Origin: JBBSHE01 sp038253325
GTDB lineage: Bacteria; Actinomycetota; Actinomycetes; Propionibacteriales; Nocardioidaceae
Assembly (NCBI GenBank): GCA_038253325.1
Contig: JBBSHE010000014.1
Span: 1 to 64,000 of the forward strand
DNA: 64,000 nt
Reading direction: 5' to 3'
Positions 8,237 to 17,284 of this stretch are shown here, in pieces. Position 1 is the stretch's first letter. Each line of letters starts with the position of its first letter. The position numbers and the translations under genes are program-made. The notes beneath the pieces were generated by a model. The model saw only the letters and a program-made list of their open reading frames with translations, had not been told where the DNA came from and ran no database searches.

Positions 8237-8292
8237 TTTTGCGTACTTCCGGGGAGTGCGGGGGCGCCGGCACACCCCGCAAGTACGCAAAA
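8237..8292. repeat. 56-nt palindromic repeat, copy 1
   Basis: Arms TTTTGCGTACTTCCGGGG and CCCCGCAAGTACGCAAAA pair over 18 bp with one mismatch around a 20-nt GC-rich centre. It lies 51 nt downstream of the Fe-S oxidoreductase stop (minus strand) and about 70 nt from the promoter of the ribbon-helix-helix gene. Three more copies of identical length occur in the window. Confidence 0.9.
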
Positions 8293-8343
8293 TCGGAGGG
8301 AGTTCCAACTCGTCTCGTTGGACCGAGATCAGGCAGGCGAGGG

Positions 8344-10503
8344 TCAGGAGGGTGGTGGGCCAGGCCGGCCGCGGTTGACCGCCTCGAGCAGCAGCTCGGC
8401 GACGTCGAGGACCTCGACGTCCTCGGCGGCGGAGCCGTCGGCCTGCTTCGACGTCAGCCCGTCCGTCAGCATCACCCGGCAGAACGGGCACGCCGTCGCG
8501 ATCTGCTTCGCGCCGGTGTCGACCGCTTCGGTCGTCCGGTTGACGTTGATCCGCTCGCCGATCCGCTCCTCCATCCACATCCGCGCCCCGCCGGCGCCGC
8601 AGCAAAACGAGCGCTCGGAGTTGCGTGGCATCTCCCGGAGCTCGGCACCGGGGATGGCGTTCAACAGCGCCCGAGGAGGGCTGTAGACCTGGTTGTGCCG
8701 GCCCAGGTAACAGGGGTCGTGGTACGTGATGGGGCGCCCGTCGACGGAGCCGGCGGGATCAGCGACCGGGATGAGGCGCCGGTCGCGGACGAGCTCGTTG
8801 AGGAGCTGGGTGTGGTGAACGACGTCCAGCTCGACCCCGAGCTGGGAGTACTCGTTCCTCAAGGTGTTGAAGCAGTGCGCGCAGGTCGCGACGACCTTCG
8901 TCGCCGTCGCCTCCTTGAGCACTTCGGCGTTCTGTGCCGCGAGCATCGAGAACACGAACTCGTTGCCGGACCGCCGTGCCGGGTCTCCCGTGCATGTCTC
9001 GCCATTGCCCAGCACGGCAAATGAGACACCGGCGATGTGGAGCAGTTCGGCGACCGCCCGCGTCGTCCTCCTCGCTCTGTCTTCGTACGCGCCGGCGCAG
9101 CCGACCCAGAACAACCAGTCGACTTCCGAGAGATCCTCGACGTCGACCCCGACCTGCTTGACGTCGAACGGCAGATCCTTGGCCCAGTCCATCCGCGCCG
9201 TCGTGGCCATGCTCCAGGGATTGCCCTTGTTCTCCAGGCCCTTGAAGAGCTGGTTGAGCTCGCTGGGGAAGTTCGACTCGACGAGGACCTGGTAACGCCG
9301 CATGTCCATGATGTGATCGACGTGCTCGATGTCGACCGGGCACTGCTGGACACAGGCACCGCAGGACGTGCACGACCAGAGCACGTCGGGATCGATGACG
9401 CCGCCATCCTCCACCGGCCCGACAAGCGGACGGTCTGCCTCCGCGCGTACGTCCTCCGGCAGCGACGCGCGCTCATCCTCGGCCGTCTGCAGGAAGGGGG
9501 CCTTGGCGTACGCGTGGTCGCGAAGTCCCATCACGAGCAGCTTCGGCGACAGCGGCTTCTGGGTGTTCCATGCGGGGCACTGCGACTGACAGCGGCCGCA
9601 CTCGGTGCACGTCGTGAAGTCCAGTAACCCCTTCCACGTGAAGTCCTCGACCTTCCCGACGCCGAAGCCGGTGTCCACGTCGAGGTCGTCGATCTGCTCG
9701 AAGTCGATCGGCTCACCCCCGGCCATCATCGGAGGCAGCGCACCGAGGGCGGGTGGACCGGCGGGCTCGCGCCGGAACCAGATGTTCGGCCAGGCCGTGA
9801 AACGGTGCCAGGCCACGCCCATCGTGGTATTGACGGCGATCACGACGAACCATGCCATCGAGATCAGGATCTTGACCGTCGCGACGAGGAAGACGACGTT
9901 TTCCAACGTCGACCGGCCGACACCGCTGAAGGCTTCACCGACCGGCCAGGTGAGCGGGAAGTCGATCCGATGTCCGTTGCCGAGTGCGTACTCGAGCCCG
10001 CGAAGGGTGATGACGCAGGCGACGATTCCGACGATGGTCGCCTCGACGTAGTAGCCCTGCCAGTTCCGCGAACCGAAGAACCGCGACTGCCGTCCCCGTC
10101 GTCGTACGACCTGCCGGATCACGATCAGGGCCAGGATCGACAGCCCGCCGAGCACAGCGATGAGATCGGTCGCCCACTCGTACACCACCCAGTGCCCGAG
10201 CACCGGAAACGCGAACTCCGGGTCGAAGAGCTGCCCGTACGCCGTGACCAGCGTGAAGAAGAGGGCACCGAAGGAGATGAAGACGAACCAGTGCGCGATC
10301 CCGACGAACGTCCACTGGAGCATCCGGGTGTGGCCGAGTGTTTCTCGCAGCATGGTCGCCCAGCGGGTGGCCTTGCGGTCGGTACGCCCGGTGGTCGGCT
10401 GCCCGAGCCGTACTACCGCGACGATCGCGGTGATCGCGCGGGCGAACAGCGCAAGCGCGACCACCGACGCCACCAGCGACACGATGACTGCCGAAACCTG
10501 CAC
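8344..10503 (-). CDS. Membrane-anchored (Fe-S) oxidoreductase with heterodisulfide-reductase-like domains
   Basis: 719 residues from GTG 10503, which has GAGGAG eight nt upstream; GTG 10512 is in frame but abuts that site. Residues 1-245 hold about six membrane helices resembling NarI/HdrE-type cytochrome b subunits. Two 4Fe-4S motifs follow: CTECGRCQSQCP near 305 and CTSCGACVQQCP near 390. The C-terminal part has two CCG domains (CAHCFNTLRNEY, HDPCYLGRHN, FCCGAGGARMW, ACPFCRVML). The architecture matches the Fe-S reductase found next to dcd/cytochrome regions in mycobacteria, thought to pass electrons from ETF or another donor to the quinone pool. Donor and acceptor are not shown by the sequence. 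It is monocistronic. Confidence 0.85.
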   Translation of the reverse strand: MQVSAVIVSLVASVVALALFARAITAIVAVVRLGQPTTGRTDRKATRWATMLRETLGHTRMLQWTFVGIAHWFVFISFGALFFTLVTAYGQLFDPEFAFPVLGHWVVYEWATDLIAVLGGLSILALIVIRQVVRRRGRQSRFFGSRNWQGYYVEATIVGIVACVITLRGLEYALGNGHRIDFPLTWPVGEAFSGVGRSTLENVVFLVATVKILISMAWFVVIAVNTTMGVAWHRFTAWPNIWFRREPAGPPALGALPPMMAGGEPIDFEQIDDLDVDTGFGVGKVEDFTWKGLLDFTTCTECGRCQSQCPAWNTQKPLSPKLLVMGLRDHAYAKAPFLQTAEDERASLPEDVRAEADRPLVGPVEDGGVIDPDVLWSCTSCGACVQQCPVDIEHVDHIMDMRRYQVLVESNFPSELNQLFKGLENKGNPWSMATTARMDWAKDLPFDVKQVGVDVEDLSEVDWLFWVGCAGAYEDRARRTTRAVAELLHIAGVSFAVLGNGETCTGDPARRSGNEFVFSMLAAQNAEVLKEATATKVVATCAHCFNTLRNEYSQLGVELDVVHHTQLLNELVRDRRLIPVADPAGSVDGRPITYHDPCYLGRHNQVYSPPRALLNAIPGAELREMPRNSERSFCCGAGGARMWMEERIGERINVNRTTEAVDTGAKQIATACPFCRVMLTDGLTSKQADGSAAEDVEVLDVAELLLEAVNRGRPGPPPS

Positions 10504-10612
10504 CTGGTCCACTCCTCATCCGGCCGGCCGAGGACGCCGGACGTGTGACCCGGAGCCTATCGACGGATCGGAGCCACAGTGCGGTTGCCGGACTCGACGG
10601 CGACCCGGAGCC

Positions 10613-10768
10613 TACCGAGCCGAACACCTCGAGCTCCGTCATGTCGGTGAACGTACAACCGCCGAACGGTCCGTCCGGGCAGTTCGTCGTGAAGCTCGGC
10701 ACCTGGTTGCCCAGGATCCAGAACGTCACGTACCGCGCACCGTCGTGCCGCCGGGAAGCGCCGGTCAT
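10613..10768 (-). pseudogene. Remnant of a discoidin-like (F5/8 C) domain
   Basis: The minus strand encodes ARYVTFWILGNQVPSF, then CPDGPFGGCTFTDMTELEVFG, which resembles the end of an F5/8 type C domain as found at the C-terminus of secreted peptidases of actinobacteria. There is no upstream coding part; a short unrelated start precedes it. It occupies the gap between the Fe-S oxidoreductase and iclR. The assignment rests on the YV-x-x-x-I-L-G-N and T-E-L-E-V-F-G elements only. Confidence 0.4.
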
Positions 10769-10794
10769 CTTGGTCGGCTGGCCTAACGCCCTCG

Positions 10795-11631
10795 TCAGGG
10801 CGGTTGTTCCGAATCGGCTGAAGGGAAGGGCCGGCCGGTGTGAATGAACCGGTGAAGCGTCCGGTCGCCGCTGATCCGTGCCGCCAACAGTCCCGCGACC
10901 GTACCGATCTGACGAACGGCGGCGGCCCGATCGAACGCCCGGCCGGTGCGCGGCGGACGGGACTCGTAGGTGATGGCAAGACCCGCGACGGGATAACCCG
11001 TCGGGTCGGTGACGGCCGTTGCGACGGAGGCGAGGCCGGGCGTCACCTCACCATCCTCGAAGGCGTATCCCCGTTGTCGAGTGGCGGTGAGCAACGTCGT
11101 GAGGGCGGTCAGGGACCGCGGGCCGGCGCCGTACCGGTCGACGAAGGCAAACCGATCCGGGAACAGCGCACGGACCTGTTGGCCCGACAGCCGAGCCAAC
11201 ATCGCGCGTCCGCTCGCGGTGAGGTGAGCGGGTAACCGAACGCCCACGTCAGTGACGAGTGACGGCCGTCCGGCCGCGCGTTCCTCGACGACGTAGAGGA
11301 CGTCGCGGCCGTGCAGAACGGCCAGGTGTGCCGACTCACCGACCGCGTCGACGAGCTGGGCGAGGGGTTGGCGCGCAATCCGCTGGAGGGGCGCCTGCCG
11401 GAGGTAGCCGCTGCCGACCTCGAAGGCCGCCAGCCCGAGGCCGTACGTGCGCTCGTCGGCGTAGTGGATGACGAAGCCCGTCTCGATCATCGCGTCGAGC
11501 AGGTGGTACGCCGAGGATCGTGGGATCGCAAGCCTGGAGGCGATCCGGCCGACCGGTACCGGACCCGGCTGCGTACCCAGGAACCGCAGCACCTGCAGCG
11601 CCCTGGTCGCTGACGGAACGGCTCTGCCCAT
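10795..11631 (-). CDS. IclR-family regulator of the hut locus
   Basis: 278 residues. Residues 5-65 form the IclR winged helix (ATRALQVLRFL, RIASRLAIPRSSAYHLLDAM with the recognition helix), and residues 80-250 the IclR effector-binding domain (GESAHLAVLHGRDVLYVVEE, LTASGRAMLA, GYAFEDGEVTPGLASVATAV). It is divergent from hutH with a 240-nt gap containing two palindromes. IclR proteins bind small acids or amino-acid catabolites; urocanate or histidine is the inferred effector from context, not shown. The C-terminal tail after about 260 is low-complexity. Confidence 0.85.
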   Translation of the reverse strand: MGRAVPSATRALQVLRFLGTQPGPVPVGRIASRLAIPRSSAYHLLDAMIETGFVIHYADERTYGLGLAAFEVGSGYLRQAPLQRIARQPLAQLVDAVGESAHLAVLHGRDVLYVVEERAAGRPSLVTDVGVRLPAHLTASGRAMLARLSGQQVRALFPDRFAFVDRYGAGPRSLTALTTLLTATRQRGYAFEDGEVTPGLASVATAVTDPTGYPVAGLAITYESRPPRTGRAFDRAAAVRQIGTVAGLLAARISGDRTLHRFIHTGRPFPSADSEQPP

Positions 11632-11798
11632 CGGTCACCGTCTCCCTGGGTCGTGCGGCAGTCCGGTCGCGAGCCGGTCGACGCCGACTGTCTCGGCCGA
11701 TCTGGCTGCCGCCATCCGTCGCCTCCATCGTGTGGAATGCTCGGTTCATCACGATGCCACGCCATGGCATTGCGGGGGCAGGTCTCTACGTTCTGACT

Positions 11799-11820
11799 GG
11801 TTTCTCGGATCCGAGACACC
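11799..11820. promoter_or_regulatory. Candidate IclR operator upstream of hutH
   Basis: A 22-bp palindrome with a single mismatch, whose central 14 bp tctcggatccgaga is perfect. It lies 52 nt before the hutH start in the divergent iclR-hutH gap. A second, smaller inverted repeat ATGCCA-N5-TGGCAT is at 11754-11770. Both are plausible operators; neither is proven. Confidence 0.5.
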
Positions 11821-11871
11821 AATCAGACGCCGACGCTGGCGCTTGGCGGCCGCCAGGAGTGCAATGAGTGC

Positions 11872-13566
11872 ATGGTCGACAGCGCTGGCACCCGCTCCGG
11901 GCGATGGCGAGTGTGGACGCCTCGCACCGACGTCAAGGCCCCCGCCGGCACCGTCGTCATCGACGTCGGACCGCTCACGATCGACGACGTCGTCGCGGTG
12001 GCACGCCTCGGCGCCCCTGTCCAGCTGAGCTCGGCGGCAGTCAGCGCGATCGGCCGGTCGCGTAAGGCGGTTGAGGCCATCGCGGCGTCACCGACACCCG
12101 CGTACGGTGTGTCGACCGGGTTCGGCGCGCTCGCCACCCGCCACATCCCATCCGACCTGCGAACCCAGCTCCAGCGCTCGTTGATCCGCTCACATGCGGC
12201 AGGAGCGGGCGACGAAGTGGAACGCGAGGTGGTCCGGGCGATGATGCTCCTTCGCCTCGCGACCCTTGCGACGGGTCGAACCGGCGTACGAGTCGAGACG
12301 GCACAGGCGATCGCGGGGCTGCTCAATGGTGGCGTGACGCCGATTGTCCTCGAGCACGGCAGCCTCGGTTGCTCGGGCGACCTGGCTCCGCTCGCACACT
12401 GCGCCCTTGTCCTGATGGGGGAGGGCGAAGCCCGGACGGCCGACGGCATCCGGCGGCCGGCGGCCGACGCGTTGCGCGCCATCGGACAAGAACCGGTCGT
12501 GCTGGCCGAGAAGGAGGGCCTGGCGCTGATCAACGGCACCGACGGCATGCTCGGGATGCTCGTGCTCGCGATCACGGACCTGCGTACGCTGCTCCACACA
12601 GCCGACATTGCGGCGGCCATGTCTGTCGAGGGACTGCTCGGCACGGACCGGGTCTTTGCCGCCGACCTCCAGGAGCTGCGTCCGCATCCCGGTCAGGCCC
12701 GGTCAGCCGAAAACCTGCGGCGCCTCCTCGCGGACTCGGCGATCATGGCGAGCCACCGCGGGCCGCACTGCCACCGGGTCCAGGACGCGTACTCCTTGCG
12801 ATGCTCACCGCAGGTGATCGGCGCCGCGCGTGACAGCGTCGACTACGCGGCCGTCGTCGCGGATCGAGAGCTCGCGGCGGCGGTCGACAACCCGGTCGTG
12901 CTTCCCGACGGGAGAGTCGAGAGCAACGGGAACTTCCACGGCGCGCCGCTTGCGTACGCTCTCGACTTCCTCGCCATCCCGGTCGCGGACGTGGCGAGCA
13001 TGGCTGAACGACGCACCGACCGCTTCCTCGACCCGGCTCGCAACGGAGGACTGCCCGCCTTCCTGGCCGACGACCCCGGTGTCGACAGCGGCCTGATGAT
13101 CGCGCAGTACACCCAGGCGTCGGTTGTCTCCGAGCTGAGGCGCCTCGCCGTTCCGGCCAGCGTCGACTCGATACCGACGAGCGCGATGCAGGAGGACCAC
13201 GTGTCGATGGGGTGGTCGGCGGCGCGCAAGCTGCGTCGCTCCGTCGACGGGCTCGCTCGAGTGCTCGCGATCGAGGTTCTGACGGCGGCTCGCGGGATCG
13301 ATCTCCGTTGCTCTCCGGCAGCGGCCGGTGGATCGGATCCCCAGCGGTCGGTGAACCGCCACGAAGGCAGCGAGTGGGCAGCGGCAGCGAGCGCCGGCCT
13401 TGCCCCGGCACCAGGCACCGGTGCCGTGGTCGCGGCCTTGCGTGAACACGCCGCGGGCGCCGGCCCCGACCGCTACCTGGCGCCCGAGATCGAGGCGGCG
13501 TACGCGCTGGTGCGGTCCGGCGCCCGCGTCGCCGCCGCCGAGGCCGCGATCGGCCCGCTGTCATGA
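11872..13566 (+). CDS. hutH: Histidine ammonia-lyase
   Basis: 564 residues; deaminates L-histidine to trans-urocanate, first step of histidine catabolism. The MIO prosthetic-group site is GSLGCSGDLAPLAH near residue 165, with Cys-Ser-Gly instead of the commoner Ala-Ser-Gly; Streptomyces HutH also has this form. YGVSTGFGALATRH (catalytic Tyr loop, near 80), SSLIRSH-like RSLIRSHAAG and the C-terminal QEDHVSMGWSAARKL block are present. ATG at 11872 has AGGAG 12 nt upstream; family members begin about 25 residues later, so GTG 11911 is an alternative start. It opens the rightward hut cluster, 9 nt before a 56-nt palindromic repeat. Confidence 0.95.
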   Translation: MVDSAGTRSGRWRVWTPRTDVKAPAGTVVIDVGPLTIDDVVAVARLGAPVQLSSAAVSAIGRSRKAVEAIAASPTPAYGVSTGFGALATRHIPSDLRTQLQRSLIRSHAAGAGDEVEREVVRAMMLLRLATLATGRTGVRVETAQAIAGLLNGGVTPIVLEHGSLGCSGDLAPLAHCALVLMGEGEARTADGIRRPAADALRAIGQEPVVLAEKEGLALINGTDGMLGMLVLAITDLRTLLHTADIAAAMSVEGLLGTDRVFAADLQELRPHPGQARSAENLRRLLADSAIMASHRGPHCHRVQDAYSLRCSPQVIGAARDSVDYAAVVADRELAAAVDNPVVLPDGRVESNGNFHGAPLAYALDFLAIPVADVASMAERRTDRFLDPARNGGLPAFLADDPGVDSGLMIAQYTQASVVSELRRLAVPASVDSIPTSAMQEDHVSMGWSAARKLRRSVDGLARVLAIEVLTAARGIDLRCSPAAAGGSDPQRSVNRHEGSEWAAAASAGLAPAPGTGAVVAALREHAAGAGPDRYLAPEIEAAYALVRSGARVAAAEAAIGPLS

Positions 13567-13575
13567 ACCTAGAGC

Positions 13576-13631
13576 TTTTGCGTACTTGCGGGGCACGAGC
13601 CCCGGCCTCGATGCCCCGCAAGTACGCAAAA
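13576..13631. repeat. 56-nt palindromic repeat, copy 2
   Basis: Perfect 20-bp arms, TTTTGCGTACTTGCGGGGCA and its complement, around a 16-nt GC-rich loop. It sits between hutH (stop 13566) and hutU (start 13655), within what should be one operon. Confidence 0.95.
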
Positions 13632-13654
13632 CGCAGGAGACGGGAGGCGATTGA

Positions 13655-15331
13655 GTGATGACCGAAGCACCTGAGGTGGTACGTGCTCGCCGAGGGACGA
13701 CCTTGACCGCTCGATCGTGGCAGACCGAGGCACCGATGCGGATGCTGATGAACAACCTCGACCCCGAGGTCGCAGAGCATCCGGAGGAGCTGATCGTCTA
13801 CGGCGGATCGGGCAAGGCCGCCCGGGACTGGCCCTCGTACCACGCAATCGTCCGTACGCTCACCGACCTGCGCGAGGACGAGACGCTCCTCGTCCAGAGC
13901 GGAAGGCCGGTGGGCGTCATGCAGACCCACGAGTGGGCACCCCGTGTGCTCATTGCGAACTCCAACCTGGTCGGTGAGTGGGCGACTTGGGAGGAGTTCC
14001 GCCGGCTCGAGGCGCTCGGGTTGACGATGTACGGGCAGATGACCGCCGGTTCATGGATGTACATCGGTACGCAGGGAATCTTGCAGGGGACGTACGAGAC
14101 GTTCGCGGCGGTGGCGGCGAAACGGTACGGCGGGACACTCGCGGGAACGATCACGTTGACCGCCGGACTCGGTGGAATGGGCGGGGCGCAGCCGCTCGCC
14201 GTCACGATGAACGACGGCGTGTGCATCTGCATCGAGGTCGACCCCTCGCGAATCACCCGACGCATCGACCACGGCTACCTCGACGTCCAGGCCGATTCTC
14301 TCGATGAGGGAATCCGGCTCGCCGTCGAGGCGCGCGATGCCAAGAGGGCACTGTCCATCGGAGTGCTCGGCAACGCCGCCGAGCTGGTCCCGCAGCTGCA
14401 GTCGAGTGGAGTGCCGATCGACATCGTGACCGACCAGACATCGGCGCACGACCCGCTGATGTACCTGCCCGTCGGGATCGACTTCGACGACTGGGACGCG
14501 TCGCGCCGCTCGGACCCCGCCGACTTCACCGCCCGCGCCCGTGAGTCGATGGCCCGGCACTGCGAGGCGATGGTCGGCTTCGCCGATGCCGGTGCCGAGG
14601 TCTTCGACTACGGAAACTCCCTTCGCGCCGAGGCGAAGCTGGGCGGGTTCAAGCGCGCGTTCGACTATCCCGGCTTCGTGCCGGCGTACATCCGCCCCCT
14701 GTTCTGCGAGGGTAAGGGGCCGTTTCGTTGGGCGGCGCTGTCCGGTGAGCCCGACGACATCGCCGCGACCGACCGGGCGATCCTTGAGCTGTTCCCGGAC
14801 GACGAGCCGCTCGCCCGATGGATCAAGAAGGCGCAGGAGCGGGTCCGGTTCCAGGGGCTGCCCGCGCGGATCTGCTGGCTGGGCTACGGCGAGCGGCACG
14901 AGGCGGGCATCCGTTTCAACGACATGGTGGCCTCCGGTGAGCTGGTGGCCCCGCTGGCGATCGGCCGAGACCATCTCGACTGCGGGTCCGTCGCCTCCCC
15001 GTACCGCGAGACCGAGTCGATGGCCGACGGCTCGGATGCGATCGCGGACTGGCCACTGCTCAACGCGATGGTCAATGTGGCGTCCGGCGCGACGTGGGTG
15101 TCGATCCACCACGGTGGGGGCGTCGGTATCGGCCGGTCGATCCACGCCGGCCAGGTCGTCGTCGTCGACGGTACGGAGCTGGCCGGACGCAAGGCCGAGC
15201 GGGTCCTCACCAACGACCCCGGCATGGGCGTCATCCGCCACGTCGACGCGGGCTACGACCGGGCGAGCGAGGTTGCCGAGGAGCGTGACGTCACCGTCCC
15301 GATGCGCGGGAACCCGACCCGTCAGGGTTGA
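13655..15331 (+). CDS. hutU: Urocanate hydratase
   Basis: 558 residues, the usual length. It hydrates urocanate to 4-imidazolone-5-propionate using tightly bound NAD+. Visible signatures: YGGSGKAARDW near 50, YGQMTAGSWMYIGTQGILQG near 128, the Rossmann-type LTAGLGGMGGAQPL near 170, and GYGERHEAG with the conserved active-site region HLDCGSVASPYRETE near 445. GGAGG lies seven nt before GTG 13655; ATG 13658 is one codon later and equally possible. It follows hutH after the repeat and is followed by a reversed nitroreductase gene, so the hut operon stops here or continues from a second promoter at 16016. Confidence 0.95.
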   Translation: MMTEAPEVVRARRGTTLTARSWQTEAPMRMLMNNLDPEVAEHPEELIVYGGSGKAARDWPSYHAIVRTLTDLREDETLLVQSGRPVGVMQTHEWAPRVLIANSNLVGEWATWEEFRRLEALGLTMYGQMTAGSWMYIGTQGILQGTYETFAAVAAKRYGGTLAGTITLTAGLGGMGGAQPLAVTMNDGVCICIEVDPSRITRRIDHGYLDVQADSLDEGIRLAVEARDAKRALSIGVLGNAAELVPQLQSSGVPIDIVTDQTSAHDPLMYLPVGIDFDDWDASRRSDPADFTARARESMARHCEAMVGFADAGAEVFDYGNSLRAEAKLGGFKRAFDYPGFVPAYIRPLFCEGKGPFRWAALSGEPDDIAATDRAILELFPDDEPLARWIKKAQERVRFQGLPARICWLGYGERHEAGIRFNDMVASGELVAPLAIGRDHLDCGSVASPYRETESMADGSDAIADWPLLNAMVNVASGATWVSIHHGGGVGIGRSIHAGQVVVVDGTELAGRKAERVLTNDPGMGVIRHVDAGYDRASEVAEERDVTVPMRGNPTRQG

Positions 15332-15356
15332 GCGACACTGGGGGTCCGAGGCCGCG

Positions 15357-15953
15357 TCACCACCGGTGACGGTGCACGACCTCGTCGAGAGCGCGTCGCC
15401 CTCGGCGCAGCGACGGAGACGGGCGGTCGGGCTGGCGGTGCCCGAGGGCGATCGCACCGATCGGCGCGTAGTCGTCGGGTACGCCGAACGCGCCTCGGAA
15501 CGCCACCGTCTGCTCGGGTGGGATGCCGAAGAAGCATGCACCGAGTCCTACGTCGACAACGGTCAGGAGCATCAGCAGCGACGCCATTCCGGTGTCGATG
15601 TGCCAGTACGGTACGGGCCACCTCGCTTCGTCCTGGTCGGTCCACCTCTTGTCCGGCTCGGCGTACCGGCTGAGGTACGCAGCCTTGTGCGACATGGCGA
15701 CGATGATGACCGGTGCCCGCCGCATTCCTTCAGACCAGGGATCGTCGCCTTCGCCCGGCGGCGTCGCCGAGGCCCAGAACCGGGCAGTGTCCTCGGCACT
15801 GTCCAAGACGAGGAATGCCCACCCCTGGCTGAAGCCGGCACTCGGTGCGTGCAGCGCGTTCTGGAGCAGTCGGGTGACGACGGCGCCGTCGACAGGCTCG
15901 TCGGTGAAGTTGCGCACCATCCGTCGTCGGTCGACGACCTGTTGGAAGTCCAT
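15357..15953 (-). CDS. Nitroreductase-family flavoprotein
   Basis: 198 residues with the FMN-binding nitroreductase start MDFQQVVDRRRMVRNF (Arg-rich phosphate contact), SAGFSQGWAFLVL around 38-50, a central helix with DTGMASLLMLLTVVDVGLGACFFG, and GHRQPDRPSPSLRRGR at the end. Such enzymes reduce nitro or quinone substrates with NAD(P)H, but the substrate here is unknown. It is inserted in the opposite direction between hutU and the M20 gene, and shares a 75-nt divergent gap with the latter. Confidence 0.85.
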   Translation of the reverse strand: MDFQQVVDRRRMVRNFTDEPVDGAVVTRLLQNALHAPSAGFSQGWAFLVLDSAEDTARFWASATPPGEGDDPWSEGMRRAPVIIVAMSHKAAYLSRYAEPDKRWTDQDEARWPVPYWHIDTGMASLLMLLTVVDVGLGACFFGIPPEQTVAFRGAFGVPDDYAPIGAIALGHRQPDRPSPSLRRGRRALDEVVHRHRW

Positions 15954-16015
15954 GTCCTACCCCTCTCCCAGGTCGGATGACAGGTCGACCCAACCACGTA
16001 CGCCGACTGCCCGGT

Positions 16016-16021
16016 TAGGTT
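16016..16021 (+). promoter_or_regulatory. -10 element TAGGTT, leaderless M20 gene
   Basis: TAGGTT is followed by seven bases and the ATG at 16029. It would give a leaderless transcript for the M20-hutF-hutI group, independent of the hutH promoter. Confidence 0.5.
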
Positions 16022-16028
16022 GGGTGGG

Positions 16029-17231
16029 ATGACGTTCGAGGAGATGTGGCGTTCGCTGCTTCCGGTCGGGCGTAGTCGGCGCACCGGTGGCTACCTCCGT
16101 TCGCCGTACGGGACCGCGGAGCGTGAGTGCTTCGCCTGGTTTGCCGACGAAGCCGGCGCACGACGCATGCCGGTCGAGTACGACGGCCAGGGCAACGCGG
16201 TCGCGTGGTGGAACCCGGGCGCCGGCCCGATCACGGACGCGGTGCTGACGGGGTCCCATCTGGACTCGGTGGTCGAGGGGGGTGCCTTCGACGGGCCACT
16301 CGGCGTCGTTTCCGCGTTCGCCGCGATCGACCGGCTCGTCGAACGGGACATCCATCCGACGCGGCCGATCGGTGTGGTGGTCTTCGTCGAGGAGGAGGGT
16401 TCCCGGTTCGGTCTCGCCTGCTTGGGCTCTCGCCTCGCCAGTGGTGCGTTGGATCCAGCCGACGCCGCGGCGCTGCGCGACCACGACGGGGTGTTCCTGA
16501 GCGACGCGATCGCGGCCGCCGGTGTCGAGCCGGCACTCGGTCCCTCCGAGGTCCTCGAGCGGGTCTCAGTTTTCGTGGAGCTGCACGTGGAGCAGGGCCG
16601 TGACCTCGTCGACCGCGGTCGGGCGGCCGGCGTCGGGGCCGGGATCTGGCCGCACGGCCGCTACCGGTTCGACTTCACGGGCGAGGCCAACCATGCGGGA
16701 ACGACCGCAATGGGCGACCGTCATGATCCGATGCTGACCTACGCGATGACGGCGCTCGCTGCGAACAAGCAGGCGCGACGCATCGGCGCCCGAGCGACAT
16801 TCGGACGAGTCGAGGTCGAGCCGAACGCGACCAACGCGATCCCGTCGCGGGTCGCGGGATGGCTCGATGCGCGGGCGGAGTCAGCGGATCAGCTGTCGGC
16901 GCTGCTCGAGGCGATCGGTACGCAGGCGATCGACCGCGCGGCTCGAGACGGGACAGGTCTGGAGCTCACGACCGAGTCCGTGTCCGGTGCGGTCGGCTTC
17001 GACCCCGTCCTGGTGAGAAAGCTGGCGGCGACCTTGGGCGACGTACCGGTCATTGCCACCGGCGCCGGCCATGACGCCGGTATCCTCTCCGCCGCCGGTC
17101 ACCCGACCGCGATGCTGTTCGTCCGCAATCCGAGCGGCGTCTCGCACTCCCCGGCCGAACACGCCGAGATGGCCGATTGCCTGGTCGGTGTCGAGGCGCT
17201 GGCCACGGTGCTGGCCGAGCTGGCCGGCTGA
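16029..17231 (+). CDS. M20 amidohydrolase (allantoate/N-carbamoyl type) in the hut cluster
   Basis: 400 residues from ATG 16029; TTG 16020 is an in-frame alternative. The zinc hydrolase motifs are clear: LTGSHLDSVVEGGAFDGPLG (first His and bridging Asp, near 72-92), EEEGSRFG (Glu pair, near 120), ELHVEQG (near 183) and the C-terminal NPSGVSHSPAEH (final His, near 375). Such enzymes hydrolyse allantoate, N-carbamoyl or related N-acyl amino acids. Its place before hutF and hutI, with no hutG visible, suggests it removes formate from N-formylglutamate; that is an inference. hutF begins about 50 nt later. Confidence 0.85.
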   Translation: MTFEEMWRSLLPVGRSRRTGGYLRSPYGTAERECFAWFADEAGARRMPVEYDGQGNAVAWWNPGAGPITDAVLTGSHLDSVVEGGAFDGPLGVVSAFAAIDRLVERDIHPTRPIGVVVFVEEEGSRFGLACLGSRLASGALDPADAAALRDHDGVFLSDAIAAAGVEPALGPSEVLERVSVFVELHVEQGRDLVDRGRAAGVGAGIWPHGRYRFDFTGEANHAGTTAMGDRHDPMLTYAMTALAANKQARRIGARATFGRVEVEPNATNAIPSRVAGWLDARAESADQLSALLEAIGTQAIDRAARDGTGLELTTESVSGAVGFDPVLVRKLAATLGDVPVIATGAGHDAGILSAAGHPTAMLFVRNPSGVSHSPAEHAEMADCLVGVEALATVLAELAG

Positions 17232-17284
17232 GTGCCGACGGTGTTCCTGCGTCGTCGCGCGCTTCCGCGCAGCCGACTGGAAGG

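Noticed and set aside
6660..8378. A 572-codon open frame on the plus strand
   Set aside because: It lies opposite the DUF4097 and ribbon-helix-helix genes, has no ribosome site and gives Val/Asp/Arg-rich text typical of antisense reading in high-GC DNA.
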